A stretch of DNA of 64,000 bases from Duganella aceris. Its GTDB lineage: Bacteria > Pseudomonadota > Gammaproteobacteria > Burkholderiales > Burkholderiaceae_D. Below, piece by piece: positions 9,299 to 16,961 of this stretch. Both the position numbers and the translations under genes were made by a program. Each line of letters begins with the position of its first letter. Position 1 is the stretch's first letter. The notes under the pieces were generated by a model that saw only the letters and a list, made by a program, of their open reading frames with translations, was not told the DNA's origin and searched no databases. Location of the stretch: assembly GCF_011090165.1 (NCBI RefSeq), contig NZ_JAADJT010000009.1:248001-312000 (forward strand), read 5' to 3'.

Positions 9299-9584
9299 CA
9301 TCGACATCGGCGATGGCGCCGGCATCGGCGCGGGCGGTGGCGTGACGCTTCGCATCGACGCGCGCGAGATTCGCGTCGACGCCGGCGTCAGCGTCGCCGC
9401 CGCGATCGCGATGTCTAGCAGCGGGGTGACGCGCCGCTCGGTCGGCGGCGCACCGCGTGCCCCCTTGTGCGGCATGGGCATCTGCCAGGAGTGCCGCGTC
9501 ACCATCGACGGCCGCATGCACCAGTTGTCCTGCCAAACGCTCTGCACCGAAGGCATGCAAGTGGTAACCGGAGCGGTATCATGA
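9291..9584 (+). CDS. small (2Fe-2S) subunit of D-hydroxyproline dehydrogenase
   Basis: A 97-residue protein with a plant-type ferredoxin cluster motif, CGMGICQEC, and a further Cys in LSCQTLC. This is the pattern of HcnA/SoxA-like small subunits that sit beside DAO-family and HcnB-like flavoproteins. It overlaps the preceding gene by 8 bases and the following gene by 4 bases (ATGA), so the three are almost certainly co-translated. The first 22 residues are Gly/Ile rich and probably variable. Role: electron transfer within the dehydrogenase complex. Confidence 0.87.
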   Translation: MNSIDIGDGAGIGAGGGVTLRIDAREIRVDAGVSVAAAIAMSSSGVTRRSVGGAPRAPLCGMGICQECRVTIDGRMHQLSCQTLCTEGMQVVTGAVS

Positions 9585-10831
9585 AGCGCCACGACATCAT
9601 CATCATCGGCGCCGGTCCGGCCGGACTGGCGGCTGCCCACGCGGCGGCCACGCATGGCGCACAAGTCGCCATCATCGACGACAACCCACTGGCCGGCGGC
9701 CAGATCTGGCGCGGCGGCCCGGAGCGACAAGCCGACCCGCGCGCGCAACAGCTGTGGCGCGAACTGCAAGCGGCGGAACACGTCCAATGGTTGCGGCAGA
9801 CGCGCGTCCTGTATTCGCCGGAAGCCGGGCGGCTGCTGGTGCAAACGCCCACCGCATCTGAAACGCTGCGTTACAGCCAGCTGATCGTGGCGACCGGCGC
9901 CCGCGAAAGACTGTTGCCCTTCCCCGGCTGGACGCTGCCCGGCGTCACCGGCGCCGGCGGCCTGCAGGCGCTGGCCAAGGGCGGCTACCCGCTGCAAGGC
10001 AAACGCGTGGTGGTGGCCGGCAGCGGCCCGCTGCTGCTGGCGGTGGCCGCCACGCTGCGGGACAAGGGCGCGCACATCGTCGCCATCGTCGAGCAGGCCG
10101 CCACGCCGGCGCTGGCGCGCTTCGTTCTGAGCCTGGCGGCGACACCATCCAAGATCGCGCAAGCGCTGCAACTGGCCCGCCAACTGAAAGGCGTTCCCTA
10201 CTTGCGCGACAGCTACGTGCGTTCCGCACACGGCGACCAGGCGCTGCGATCGGTGCAAGTGCAACGCGGCGGCCGGCCCGAACCGGCATCGCTGGAATGC
10301 GACTACCTGGCCTGCGGCTACGGCCTGCTGCCCAACCTGGAACTGGCGCAAGCACTGGGCTGCACGACCACGGACGGCGCGGTCCACGTGGACGAATGGC
10401 AGCACAGCACCGTGCCCGGCATCTACTGCGCCGGCGAAAGCACGGGTGTCGGCGGCGTCGACCTCGCACTGGCCGAAGGCCGCATCGCAGGCCTGGCCGC
10501 CAGCGGCCACGTCGGGCAAGCGCAGGAGGCTTTCGGCCGCCGCGCCCACTGGAAAAAATTCGCCGCGCGGCTGACGCGCACCTTCGCGCTGCGGCCGGAG
10601 CTGGCCACGCTGGCCGACGACGACACCATCGTCTGCCGCTGCGAAGACGTGCGCCACGGCGAACTGCGCACGCACACCGCATGGCGCGACGCCAAGCTGC
10701 AAACGCGCTGCGGCATGGGTCCGTGCCAGGGCCGCATCTGCGGCGGCGCCACCGACATTCTGTACGGCTGGCGTCCCGACGCCGTCCGCTTGCCGATATC
10801 GCCCGCACGGGTTTCAAGCATCATCGATTAG
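9581..10831 (+). CDS. NAD(P)/FAD oxidoreductase subunit with C-terminal Fe-S domain (D-hydroxyproline dehydrogenase)
   Basis: A 416-residue HcnB/OoxA-like flavoprotein. It has an N-terminal dinucleotide-binding motif (IIIIGAGPAGLAAAHAAA) and a second nucleotide-binding motif (VVVAGSGPLLLAVAATL) near residue 145. The C-terminal domain is cysteine rich (CRCEDV, then CGMGPCQGRICGG), as in BFD-like 2Fe-2S domains. It begins at ATG 9581, overlapping the small subunit. It completes the three-component dehydrogenase. The same architecture occurs in opine and cyanide-forming dehydrogenases, but the flanking epimerase and deaminase favour D-hydroxyproline. Confidence 0.88.
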   Translation: MKRHDIIIIGAGPAGLAAAHAAATHGAQVAIIDDNPLAGGQIWRGGPERQADPRAQQLWRELQAAEHVQWLRQTRVLYSPEAGRLLVQTPTASETLRYSQLIVATGARERLLPFPGWTLPGVTGAGGLQALAKGGYPLQGKRVVVAGSGPLLLAVAATLRDKGAHIVAIVEQAATPALARFVLSLAATPSKIAQALQLARQLKGVPYLRDSYVRSAHGDQALRSVQVQRGGRPEPASLECDYLACGYGLLPNLELAQALGCTTTDGAVHVDEWQHSTVPGIYCAGESTGVGGVDLALAEGRIAGLAASGHVGQAQEAFGRRAHWKKFAARLTRTFALRPELATLADDDTIVCRCEDVRHGELRTHTAWRDAKLQTRCGMGPCQGRICGGATDILYGWRPDAVRLPISPARVSSIID

Positions 10832-10851
10832 CACTCACCAAGGAGAACAGC

Positions 10852-11763
10852 ATGACGGCAGCAAAATGGGAAGGGGTCTTCCCCGCAGTAACCACCAAGT
10901 TCAAGGAGAACGAGGATCTCGACCACGCCGCGATGGAAAAACACTTCGCGTTCCAGATCGACAGCGGCGTCGACGCACTGATGACCTGCGGCTCGCTGGG
11001 CGAAGCCAGCACGCTGTCGTTCGACGAAAAGCTGGAAGTGACCAGGACCGCGCTGAACGTCGCCGCCGGCCGCGTGCCGGTACTGGTCAACGTCAGCGAA
11101 ACGCGCACCGCGACCGCCTGCCGCTTTGTCGAAAAAGCGCATGAACTGGGCGTGCAGGGCCTGATGGTGATGCCGTCGGTGCTGTACGCGGCCGACGCAC
11201 GCGAAGCGATGGACAACCTGCGCACCATCGCCAAGGCGGCGCAGCTGCCGATCATGGTCTACAACAATCCGGTGTCGTACAAGGTCGACCTGACGCCGGA
11301 CGACTTCAAGGAACTGGCCGATTGCGAATGGATCGTCGCGATCAAGGAATCGACCGACAACGTGCGCCGCATCACCGACCTGCGCAACGCCGTCGGTCAC
11401 CGCTATCAGCTGTTCATGGGCGTCGACGATTTGTCGTTCGAAGGCCTGGCGGTTGGCGCCGACGGCCTGCTGGCCGGGCTGGTGGTCGCGTTCCCGAAAG
11501 AGACGGTCGCGCTGTACAAGCTGATGAAGGCCAAGCGCTGGGACGAAGCGCTCAAGCTGTATCAGTGGTTCATGCCGCTGATGCACCTGGACGTCTCGAA
11601 CAAGCTGGTACAGAACCTGAAGCTGGTGGAGACGCTGGCCGGCGTCGGCAACGAAAACGTGCGCCGTCCGCGACAGCCGCTGCAAGGCGCCGACCGCGCC
11701 CGCGTCACCGCCATCGTCCAGCAGGCGCTGGCGACCCGCCCGGACGTCGGCAACTTCTTCTAA
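10852..11763 (+). CDS. lhpC: delta1-pyrroline-4-hydroxy-2-carboxylate deaminase (DHDPS family)
   Basis: A 303-residue member of the dihydrodipicolinate synthase / N-acetylneuraminate lyase family. The Schiff-base lysine is Lys165 in VAIKESTD and the companion tyrosine is Tyr137 in VYNNP. By operon context it should deaminate delta1-pyrroline-4-hydroxy-2-carboxylate to alpha-ketoglutarate semialdehyde. A good ribosome site (AGGAG) lies upstream of ATG 10852. It is the last gene of the operon. The dehydrogenase that would oxidise the semialdehyde is not in this window. A large perfect palindrome follows 7 bases after the stop. Confidence 0.9.
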   Translation: MTAAKWEGVFPAVTTKFKENEDLDHAAMEKHFAFQIDSGVDALMTCGSLGEASTLSFDEKLEVTRTALNVAAGRVPVLVNVSETRTATACRFVEKAHELGVQGLMVMPSVLYAADAREAMDNLRTIAKAAQLPIMVYNNPVSYKVDLTPDDFKELADCEWIVAIKESTDNVRRITDLRNAVGHRYQLFMGVDDLSFEGLAVGADGLLAGLVVAFPKETVALYKLMKAKRWDEALKLYQWFMPLMHLDVSNKLVQNLKLVETLAGVGNENVRRPRQPLQGADRARVTAIVQQALATRPDVGNFF

Positions 11764-11770
11764 CCCCAGC

Positions 11771-11855
11771 GGTGTCAGTGCCGACATTCGGACACGAGCT
11801 CAACCGTAACTGACCATTACGGTTGAGCTCGTGTCCGAATGTCGGCACTGACACC
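11771..11855. repeat. REP-like perfect palindrome (type 1, full element)
   Basis: Two 39-base arms are perfect reverse complements (11771-11809 and 11817-11855), separated by a 7-base loop CTGACCA. The outer 24 bases (starting GGTGTCAGTGCCGACATTCG) recur at 62023, 62082 and 34053; the inner 15 bases are unique to this copy. It fills the gap between the end of the hydroxyproline operon and the end of the LacI gene. A transcript from either side would fold into a very stable hairpin, so it could act as a bidirectional terminator or mRNA-end protector. No transposase gene is adjacent. Confidence 0.9.
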
Positions 11856-11863
11856 GAAGGAGG

Positions 11864-12856
11864 CTAGCTGCGCTTGGCGACCGAGCCGCGCAGGATCAGT
11901 TGCGGCTCGATCGTGGTGGTGTTCGGCGGCGTCTTGCCGTCGATCGCGGCCAGCAGCTTTTCCATCGCGGCCGATCCCATCCGCTCGCTCTGCAGATCCA
12001 CCGTGGTCAGCGGCGGTGAAGTGTATAAACCGTATTGAATATTATCGAAGCCGGCCACCGAGATATCCTCCGGCAGCTTGAAACCCAGCGTCTGCGCCGA
12101 TTTCATGAAGCCCAGCGCCATCAGGTCGTTGTAGCAGATCAGCGCTTCGGGATGCTCGGCGCCCAGCATGATGGCCGAACATACCCGCTCCCCTTCCGCC
12201 GACGTCGGCGCGCTGCCTTCGTGCACCTCCAGCTCCAGCCCGTGCGCGGCCAGGCATTCGCGGATGCCGCCCAGCCGTTCCTCGTCGCGCCGCGAACGCG
12301 GAAAACCCAGGTAGGCGATGCGCTTGTGTCCCAGCGACACCAGGTGCCGCGTCAGCATGTAGGCGCCGCGATGGTCGTCGCTGATCACCCACGGGATGTC
12401 GAGCCGCGTCAGGCGGCCGAAGAACACCAGCGGCTTGCCCAGCTCCGTCATCCAGTCCATTTCCGCCTCGACCATGCGCGAGAACACGATGATGCCGTCC
12501 ACGCGCCGGCTCAGCGCCTCCAGCAAGGGCCGTTCGCGGCCGGGATTCTCCTCGGTGTCGACCAGCAGCACCGTGTAGCCGTGCGCCTGCGCGACCCGGT
12601 TGGCGCCCTTGACGATGCTGGTGAAGTGGGGATTGCTGACGTCCAGCACCGACAGGCCGATGCTCTTGGTGCGGCCGGTGATCATCGAGGCGGCCAGCGG
12701 ATTGGAACGGTAGCCCAGCTTGGCGATCACTTCCTTGATGGTCGCTTCGACGGCGGGCGAGAAGCGCTGCGCGCCGTTGACGAACTTGGAGACGGTAGCG
12801 GTCGAGACCCCGGCCGCCGCCGCGACATCGCGGATGGTTGCTACGTTTTTTTTCAT
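11864..12856 (-). CDS. LacI family transcriptional regulator
   Basis: A 330-residue repressor. The N-terminal helix-turn-helix is TIRDVAAAAGVSTATVSKFV (residues 7-26), followed by the hinge helix region NPLAASM and a periplasmic-binding-protein-like sensor domain ending at GGVAKRS-type sequence. It is co-oriented with and 70 bases downstream of the aldose epimerase and hexuronate transporter genes, so it probably controls these or the polysaccharide genes at the left of the window. A 20-bp partly symmetric site overlaps its own promoter region. The effector is unknown; a sugar or uronic acid is likely. Confidence 0.9.
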   Translation of the reverse strand: MKKNVATIRDVAAAAGVSTATVSKFVNGAQRFSPAVEATIKEVIAKLGYRSNPLAASMITGRTKSIGLSVLDVSNPHFTSIVKGANRVAQAHGYTVLLVDTEENPGRERPLLEALSRRVDGIIVFSRMVEAEMDWMTELGKPLVFFGRLTRLDIPWVISDDHRGAYMLTRHLVSLGHKRIAYLGFPRSRRDEERLGGIRECLAAHGLELEVHEGSAPTSAEGERVCSAIMLGAEHPEALICYNDLMALGFMKSAQTLGFKLPEDISVAGFDNIQYGLYTSPPLTTVDLQSERMGSAAMEKLLAAIDGKTPPNTTTIEPQLILRGSVAKRS

Positions 12857-12882
12857 GATCGGATGGTCGGAAAGCGTGGCGG

Positions 12883-12907
12883 TTGCTGCGCTAAAGCGAC
12901 AATCTTA
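12883..12907 (-). promoter_or_regulatory. candidate autoregulated promoter of the LacI gene
   Basis: On the minus strand a TAAGAT hexamer (12902-12907) is followed immediately by a 20-base partly symmetric sequence (12883-12902, TTGTCGCTTTAGCGCAGCAA) whose ends TTG and CAA and inner CGCT/AGCG are inverted. The element lies 27 bases before the ATG. LacI-type regulators commonly bind even-length palindromes of this size next to their own -10 box. The -35 match is poor, so this is a suggestion. Confidence 0.35.
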
Positions 12908-12926
12908 TCATGTCGGTATGCGCCGT

Positions 12927-14063
12927 CTAGCGTCGCGGCGCGGTGGCGGAAAAACGAAAACTGGTGGTCGACTCGAAACGCTGCCCCGGATACAGCGCCG
13001 TGCTGGGAAACTCGGGATGATTCGGGCTGTCCGGCAGGTGCTGGGTTTCGAAGGCGAAGGCGCCATAACGCTGGTAGCCGACGCCTTCGCTGCCGACCTC
13101 CTTGCCGTCGAAACCATTCACGCTGTACAGCTGCACCGACGGCTCCGACGTCCACACCTCCATGCGCGTGCCGCTGGCCGTATCGGCGATGGTCGCCACC
13201 CTGGCGTAGGCCCCGTCCTTCTTGCTGAACAGCAGACTGTGATCGTAGCCCGCCAAGCCGCCGTTCGGCGCCTGCAACGGCGTGTCCTGCGGCGCCCGCA
13301 AGCGCGCGCTGACGCTGCCGCCGGCGCGGAAATCGAGCGGCGTGCCGGCCACGCCGCGCAACACGCCGGTCGGCACACGCAGCGCGTCGGTTTCGGCGTA
13401 GCGGTCGGCGTCGATCTGGAAGCGGTGCGTCTGCATGCCTTCGACGCCGGCGGCGGCGCCGCCCAGGTTGAAGTAGACGTGGTTGGTCAGGTTGAGCACC
13501 GTCGGCGCGCTGGAGACGGCACGGTATTCGATGCGGAATTCGTCGCTGTCGCGCAGCAGCCGGTAGGTGACGCTGATGTCCATCGCGCCGGGGAAGTTCT
13601 GGTCGCCGTCGGGACTGTGCAAGCGGTAGATCGAGCCGATCGACGCGCGGTCGGCGAAGTCCTGGCGCCGCCATACGCGCTTGTCGTACGGATCGGGATC
13701 GCCGTGGATGAAGACGCCCCGGCTGTTGGCGTGGAGGCTGACGCGTTTGCCGTCCAGCGTATAACCCGCGTTGCCGATGCGGCCGGCGTAGCGGCCGATG
13801 ATGGCGCCGTAGCGCCCCCTGGTTTTCTCGAACGCGGCAAGATCGGGCAGGCTCAGGACCACGTTGCGGCGCTTGCCGTGGCGGTCGGCCACGTCGGCGG
13901 CGACCAGCGTGGCGCCGTAGTCGATATACACCAGCCGCATGCCGCGCGCGTTTTCCAGCACGACCCGCTCCACCGGCTCACCTTTGGCGGTGACGCCGTA
14001 CGGCTGGACGCGGATGCCGGTGGCGGCCGCCGCCGTGCCCACGGCCAGCAACGACACCAGCAT
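12927..14063 (-). CDS. galM: aldose 1-epimerase (galactose mutarotase), probably exported
   Basis: A 378-residue GalM-family protein. Key motifs are GAIIGRYAGRIGNAGYTLDG, SPDGDQNFPG with the catalytic-region His before it, NLTNHVYFNLGG, and QLYSVNGFDG. The first residues (MLVSLLAVGTAAAA) form a short hydrophobic leader, so a periplasmic location is likely. The usual positive n-region (RKSPICKRAIW) is encoded just upstream but has no normal start codon, so the exact start is uncertain. It starts 13 bases after the hexuronate transporter stop and probably shares its transcript. It interconverts anomers of sugars released by the hydrolases. Confidence 0.87.
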   Translation of the reverse strand: MLVSLLAVGTAAAATGIRVQPYGVTAKGEPVERVVLENARGMRLVYIDYGATLVAADVADRHGKRRNVVLSLPDLAAFEKTRGRYGAIIGRYAGRIGNAGYTLDGKRVSLHANSRGVFIHGDPDPYDKRVWRRQDFADRASIGSIYRLHSPDGDQNFPGAMDISVTYRLLRDSDEFRIEYRAVSSAPTVLNLTNHVYFNLGGAAAGVEGMQTHRFQIDADRYAETDALRVPTGVLRGVAGTPLDFRAGGSVSARLRAPQDTPLQAPNGGLAGYDHSLLFSKKDGAYARVATIADTASGTRMEVWTSEPSVQLYSVNGFDGKEVGSEGVGYQRYGAFAFETQHLPDSPNHPEFPSTALYPGQRFESTTSFRFSATAPRR

Positions 14064-14076
14064 CCATATGGCGCGC

Positions 14077-15474
14077 TTACAGATCGGTGATTTCCTTATG
14101 ACGCGGCACCAGGGCCTTCATCACGCCCCACGCCACCAGATAGGCCAGCGCGCAGATGCCGAACATGATCATGTAGCCGGTGTGGATGTCGTTGATCGAT
14201 TTGTAGTAGTCGAACACCCAGCCGCCCAGCTTGGTCAGCAGCACGCCGCCGATGCCGCCGGCCATGCCGCCGATGCCGATCACCGAGGCCACCGATTTTT
14301 GCGGGAACATGTCCGACACGGTGGTGAAGATATTCGCCGACCACGCCTGGTGCGCCGAGGCGCCGACGCCGATCAGCAGCACCGGGATCCAGTAGCTGAT
14401 CGAACCGAGCGGCTGCGCCAGCAGCACCACCAGCGGGAAGAAGGCGATCATCAACATGGCTTTCATGCGGCCGTCATACGGCGCGTAACCACGCGCCATG
14501 AAGTAGCTCGGGAACCAGCCGCCGCCGATCGAGCCGATCATCGTCATGCTGTACAACACGGCCAGCGGCAGCACGATGGCCTCGCCCTTCATGCCGTACT
14601 GCGCCGACAGATAGGTCGGCAGCCAGAACAGGAAGAACCACCACACGCCGTCGGTCATGAATTTGCCGAAGGCGAAGGCCCAGGTCTGGCGATAGCTCAA
14701 CAGCTGGAACCACGACACCTTCTTGGCGGCGGCGATCGACGCTTCTTCCGTGGTCTCCACCGGCGCCACCGAGTCGCTGCGGATGTAGGCCAGCTCCTGC
14801 TTGGACAGCCGCGTTTGCTGCTCCGGCTTTTCGTACAGCCACAGCCACACGCTCATCCAGATGAAGCCCAGCATGCCGATCATGATGAAGGCGGCCTGCC
14901 AGCCCCACACGGCGGCGATCAGCGGCACCGTGATCGGGGCCAGGATGGCGCCGACGTTGGCGCCGGAGTTGAAGATGCCGGTGGCGAAGGAGCGCTCTTT
15001 TTTCGGGAAGTATTCGGCGGTGGCCTTGATCGCGGCCGGGAAGTTGCCCGCCTCGCCGACCGCCAGCACCGCGCGCGAAATCATGAAGCCGACGATGGAC
15101 GGCACGGCGACCACGCCGAACAGGCCCAGCACCTTGGCGCCGGCCTCGCCCATCGGCACCGAGGCCGCGTGCATCAGCGCGCCGATCGACCAGACGCAGA
15201 TCGCGACCACATAGGCCGCCTTGGTGCCGATCTTGTCGACCACGCGGCCGGCGAACAGCATCGAAATCGCGTAGACGAATTGGAAGGCGGCGGCGATGTT
15301 GGCGTAGTCGGTATTACTCCAGCCAAATTCCGTCGACAGCGAGGGGGCCAGCAGACTCAATACCTGGCGGTCCAGATAATTGACGGTGGTGGCAAAAAAC
15401 AACAGTGCACAGATGGTCCAGCGGTATTTACCGACGGATTGACCCACCGCACTCACAGGCTCGCTCAGGTTCAT
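14077..15474 (-). CDS. MFS transporter, ExuT-like hexuronate (ACS family) symporter
   Basis: A 465-residue protein with 12 predicted hydrophobic segments. The early signature NYLDRQVLSLLAPSL and the segment GEAGNFPAAIKATAEYFP are characteristic of the anion:cation symporter branch that includes the ExuT hexuronate transporter. It would bring galacturonate or related uronic acids across the inner membrane, matching the uronyl hydrolase at 78-1208. It heads a co-oriented group with the aldose epimerase and LacI regulator. Two palindromes lie upstream of its start, in the gap before the MHS transporter. The substrate is inferred, not proven. Confidence 0.83.
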   Translation of the reverse strand: MNLSEPVSAVGQSVGKYRWTICALLFFATTVNYLDRQVLSLLAPSLSTEFGWSNTDYANIAAAFQFVYAISMLFAGRVVDKIGTKAAYVVAICVWSIGALMHAASVPMGEAGAKVLGLFGVVAVPSIVGFMISRAVLAVGEAGNFPAAIKATAEYFPKKERSFATGIFNSGANVGAILAPITVPLIAAVWGWQAAFIMIGMLGFIWMSVWLWLYEKPEQQTRLSKQELAYIRSDSVAPVETTEEASIAAAKKVSWFQLLSYRQTWAFAFGKFMTDGVWWFFLFWLPTYLSAQYGMKGEAIVLPLAVLYSMTMIGSIGGGWFPSYFMARGYAPYDGRMKAMLMIAFFPLVVLLAQPLGSISYWIPVLLIGVGASAHQAWSANIFTTVSDMFPQKSVASVIGIGGMAGGIGGVLLTKLGGWVFDYYKSINDIHTGYMIMFGICALAYLVAWGVMKALVPRHKEITDL

Positions 15475-15503
15475 GGCATCACTTTATATTATGGTTTTTG
15501 GTG

Positions 15504-15530
15504 ATGATCTCTCGGTCTCCACGAGATCAT
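15504..15530 (-). promoter_or_regulatory. inverted repeat upstream of the ExuT-like gene, candidate operator
   Basis: An 8-bp perfect inverted repeat (ATGATCTC / GAGATCAT) with an 11-base spacer is centred about 40 bases upstream of the transporter ATG. The position fits a repressor site or a leader hairpin. No known regulator consensus is matched confidently. Confidence 0.4.
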
Positions 15531-15583
15531 TCAAGTCGTATGTCATCGTACAACCATAAAACAGGATAAGCAAGCGGAAAGAT

Positions 15584-15606
15584 GCGCGGTTGTATGACAA
15601 CCGCGC
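15584..15606 (-). terminator. 23-bp perfect palindrome after the MHS transporter (terminator or GntR-type operator)
   Basis: Ten-base arms (GCGCGGTTGT / ACAACCGCGC) flank a 3-base centre. It starts 8 bases after the MHS transporter stop, and on the minus strand ATCTTTCC follows, so it can serve as an intrinsic terminator. Its core TTGTATGACAA also fits the TNGT-N3-ACNA pattern of FadR-subfamily GntR operators, which often control hexuronate genes. A related sequence (TCGTATGTCATCGTACAA) lies nearby at 15535-15553. Either role is possible, or both. Confidence 0.55.
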
Positions 15607-15614
15607 CGGTCGGC

Positions 15615-16892
15615 CTATTTGGCCGATTTCGCCATCACCAGCGCCACCAGGCTGATCACCGCTGCGCCCGACAGGTAGTAACCGACGTACTGCAAGCCGT
15701 AGTTGGTCGCCAGCCAGGTGGCGGCGTACGGCGCCAGCGAGGCGCCGAGGATGCCGGCCAGGTTGAAGGTGAGCGAGGCGCCGGTGTAGCGCACCTCGGC
15801 CGGGAACAGCTCGGACAGGATGGTGCCCAGCGGGCCGTAGGTCATGCCCATCAGACCCAGGCCGACCGACAGGAAGACGGTGACCTGCACCGCGCTGCCG
15901 GAGCCGAACAGCGGCGCCAGCGCCAACCCGAATACGGCAATCGCGGCCGAGACCCAGATCAGCGTGCGGCGGCGGCCGTAGCGGTCGGCCCACACCGCCG
16001 CGAGCGGGATGGTGGCGCCGAAGAAGATCACGGCGAACAATTGCTGGATCAGGAAGTCCTTGCGCGAGAATTTCAGCGCGGTGGTGCCCCAGCTGAGCGC
16101 GAACACCGTCATCAGGTAGAACAGCACGAAGGTGCACAGCGCGATCAGCGTGCCCAGCACCAGCACCCGGCGGTGCTCGCGCCAGACGGTGATGACCGGC
16201 ACCTTGACCCGCTCGTTCTTTTCCAGCACCTTCTGGAAGTCCGGCGTTTCATGGATCTTCAGACGGATGTACAAGCCGACGATCACCAGCAGCGAGCTGG
16301 CCAGGAACGGGATGCGCCAGCCGTAGCTGAAGAACTCGGCGTCGCTCAGCGTCTGGCTCAGCAGCAGGAAGATGCCGCCCGACAGGAAGAAGCCGATCGG
16401 CGCGCCCAGCTGCGGGAACATGCCGTACCAGGCGCGCTTGCCCGGCGGCGCGTTCTCGGTCGCCAGCAGCACCGCGCCGCCCCACTCGCCGCCCAGGCCC
16501 AGGCCCTGGCCGAAGCGGCACAGCGCCAGCAGCGCCGGCGCCAGCGTGCCGATCGACGCATAGGTCGGCAGCATGCCGATCACCACGGTCGAGATGCCCA
16601 TCGTCAGCAGCGCCGCGACCAGGGTCGCCTTACGCCCGATGCGGTCGCCGAAGTGGCCGAACACGGCCGAACCGACCGGCCGCGCGAAGAAGGCGATGGC
16701 GAACGTGGCCAGCGATTGCAGCGTGGCGGCGGCCGGGTCGCTGGCGGGGAAGAATAGCTTGGGGAACACCAGCACGGCGGCGGTGGCGTAGATGTAGAAA
16801 TCGAAGAATTCGATGGTGGTGCCGATCAGGCTGGCGAACAGCACGGTGGCCGGCGAATTGGTCTTCGGCGATCCCGGGTGAGGCTGACTCAT
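15615..16892 (-). CDS. MHS family (metabolite:H+ symporter) MFS transporter
   Basis: A 425-residue, 12-segment transporter. Typical MHS features are the start TTIEFFDFYIYATAAVLVF, the loop motif GHFGDRIGRKATL between segments 2 and 3, and the long segment LCRFGQGLGLGGEWGGA. Relatives carry organic acids, betaines, shikimate or proline. The substrate here is unknown; a small organic acid, or hydroxyproline for the nearby operon, are both conceivable. It has its own good promoter (16922-16951) and ribosome site (AGGAG) and appears monocistronic given the palindrome behind it. Confidence 0.85.
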   Translation of the reverse strand: MSQPHPGSPKTNSPATVLFASLIGTTIEFFDFYIYATAAVLVFPKLFFPASDPAAATLQSLATFAIAFFARPVGSAVFGHFGDRIGRKATLVAALLTMGISTVVIGMLPTYASIGTLAPALLALCRFGQGLGLGGEWGGAVLLATENAPPGKRAWYGMFPQLGAPIGFFLSGGIFLLLSQTLSDAEFFSYGWRIPFLASSLLVIVGLYIRLKIHETPDFQKVLEKNERVKVPVITVWREHRRVLVLGTLIALCTFVLFYLMTVFALSWGTTALKFSRKDFLIQQLFAVIFFGATIPLAAVWADRYGRRRTLIWVSAAIAVFGLALAPLFGSGSAVQVTVFLSVGLGLMGMTYGPLGTILSELFPAEVRYTGASLTFNLAGILGASLAPYAATWLATNYGLQYVGYYLSGAAVISLVALVMAKSAK

Positions 16893-16921
16893 ACATGCTC
16901 CTGCGGATGGGTGTGCGGGCC

Positions 16922-16951
16922 ATCATACACACCGTTTCCGCAGGTTGCCAA
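16922..16951 (-). promoter_or_regulatory. sigma70-type promoter of the MHS transporter gene
   Basis: On the minus strand TTGGCA (16946-16951) and TATGAT (16922-16927) are separated by 18 bases, each matching the sigma70 consensus at five of six positions. Transcription should start near 16915, giving a leader of about 20 bases. An imperfect inverted repeat (CCTGCGG ... CCGCAGG, with GGTGTG / CACACC inside) has its left arm in the spacer and its right arm at the ribosome site. Confidence 0.6.
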
Positions 16952-16961
16952 GCAGATATGA

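Noticed and set aside
12035..14090. Long plus-strand frames opposite the LacI and aldose epimerase genes
   Set aside because: Composition is that of reversed high-GC coding sequence; the minus-strand genes have full family motifs.
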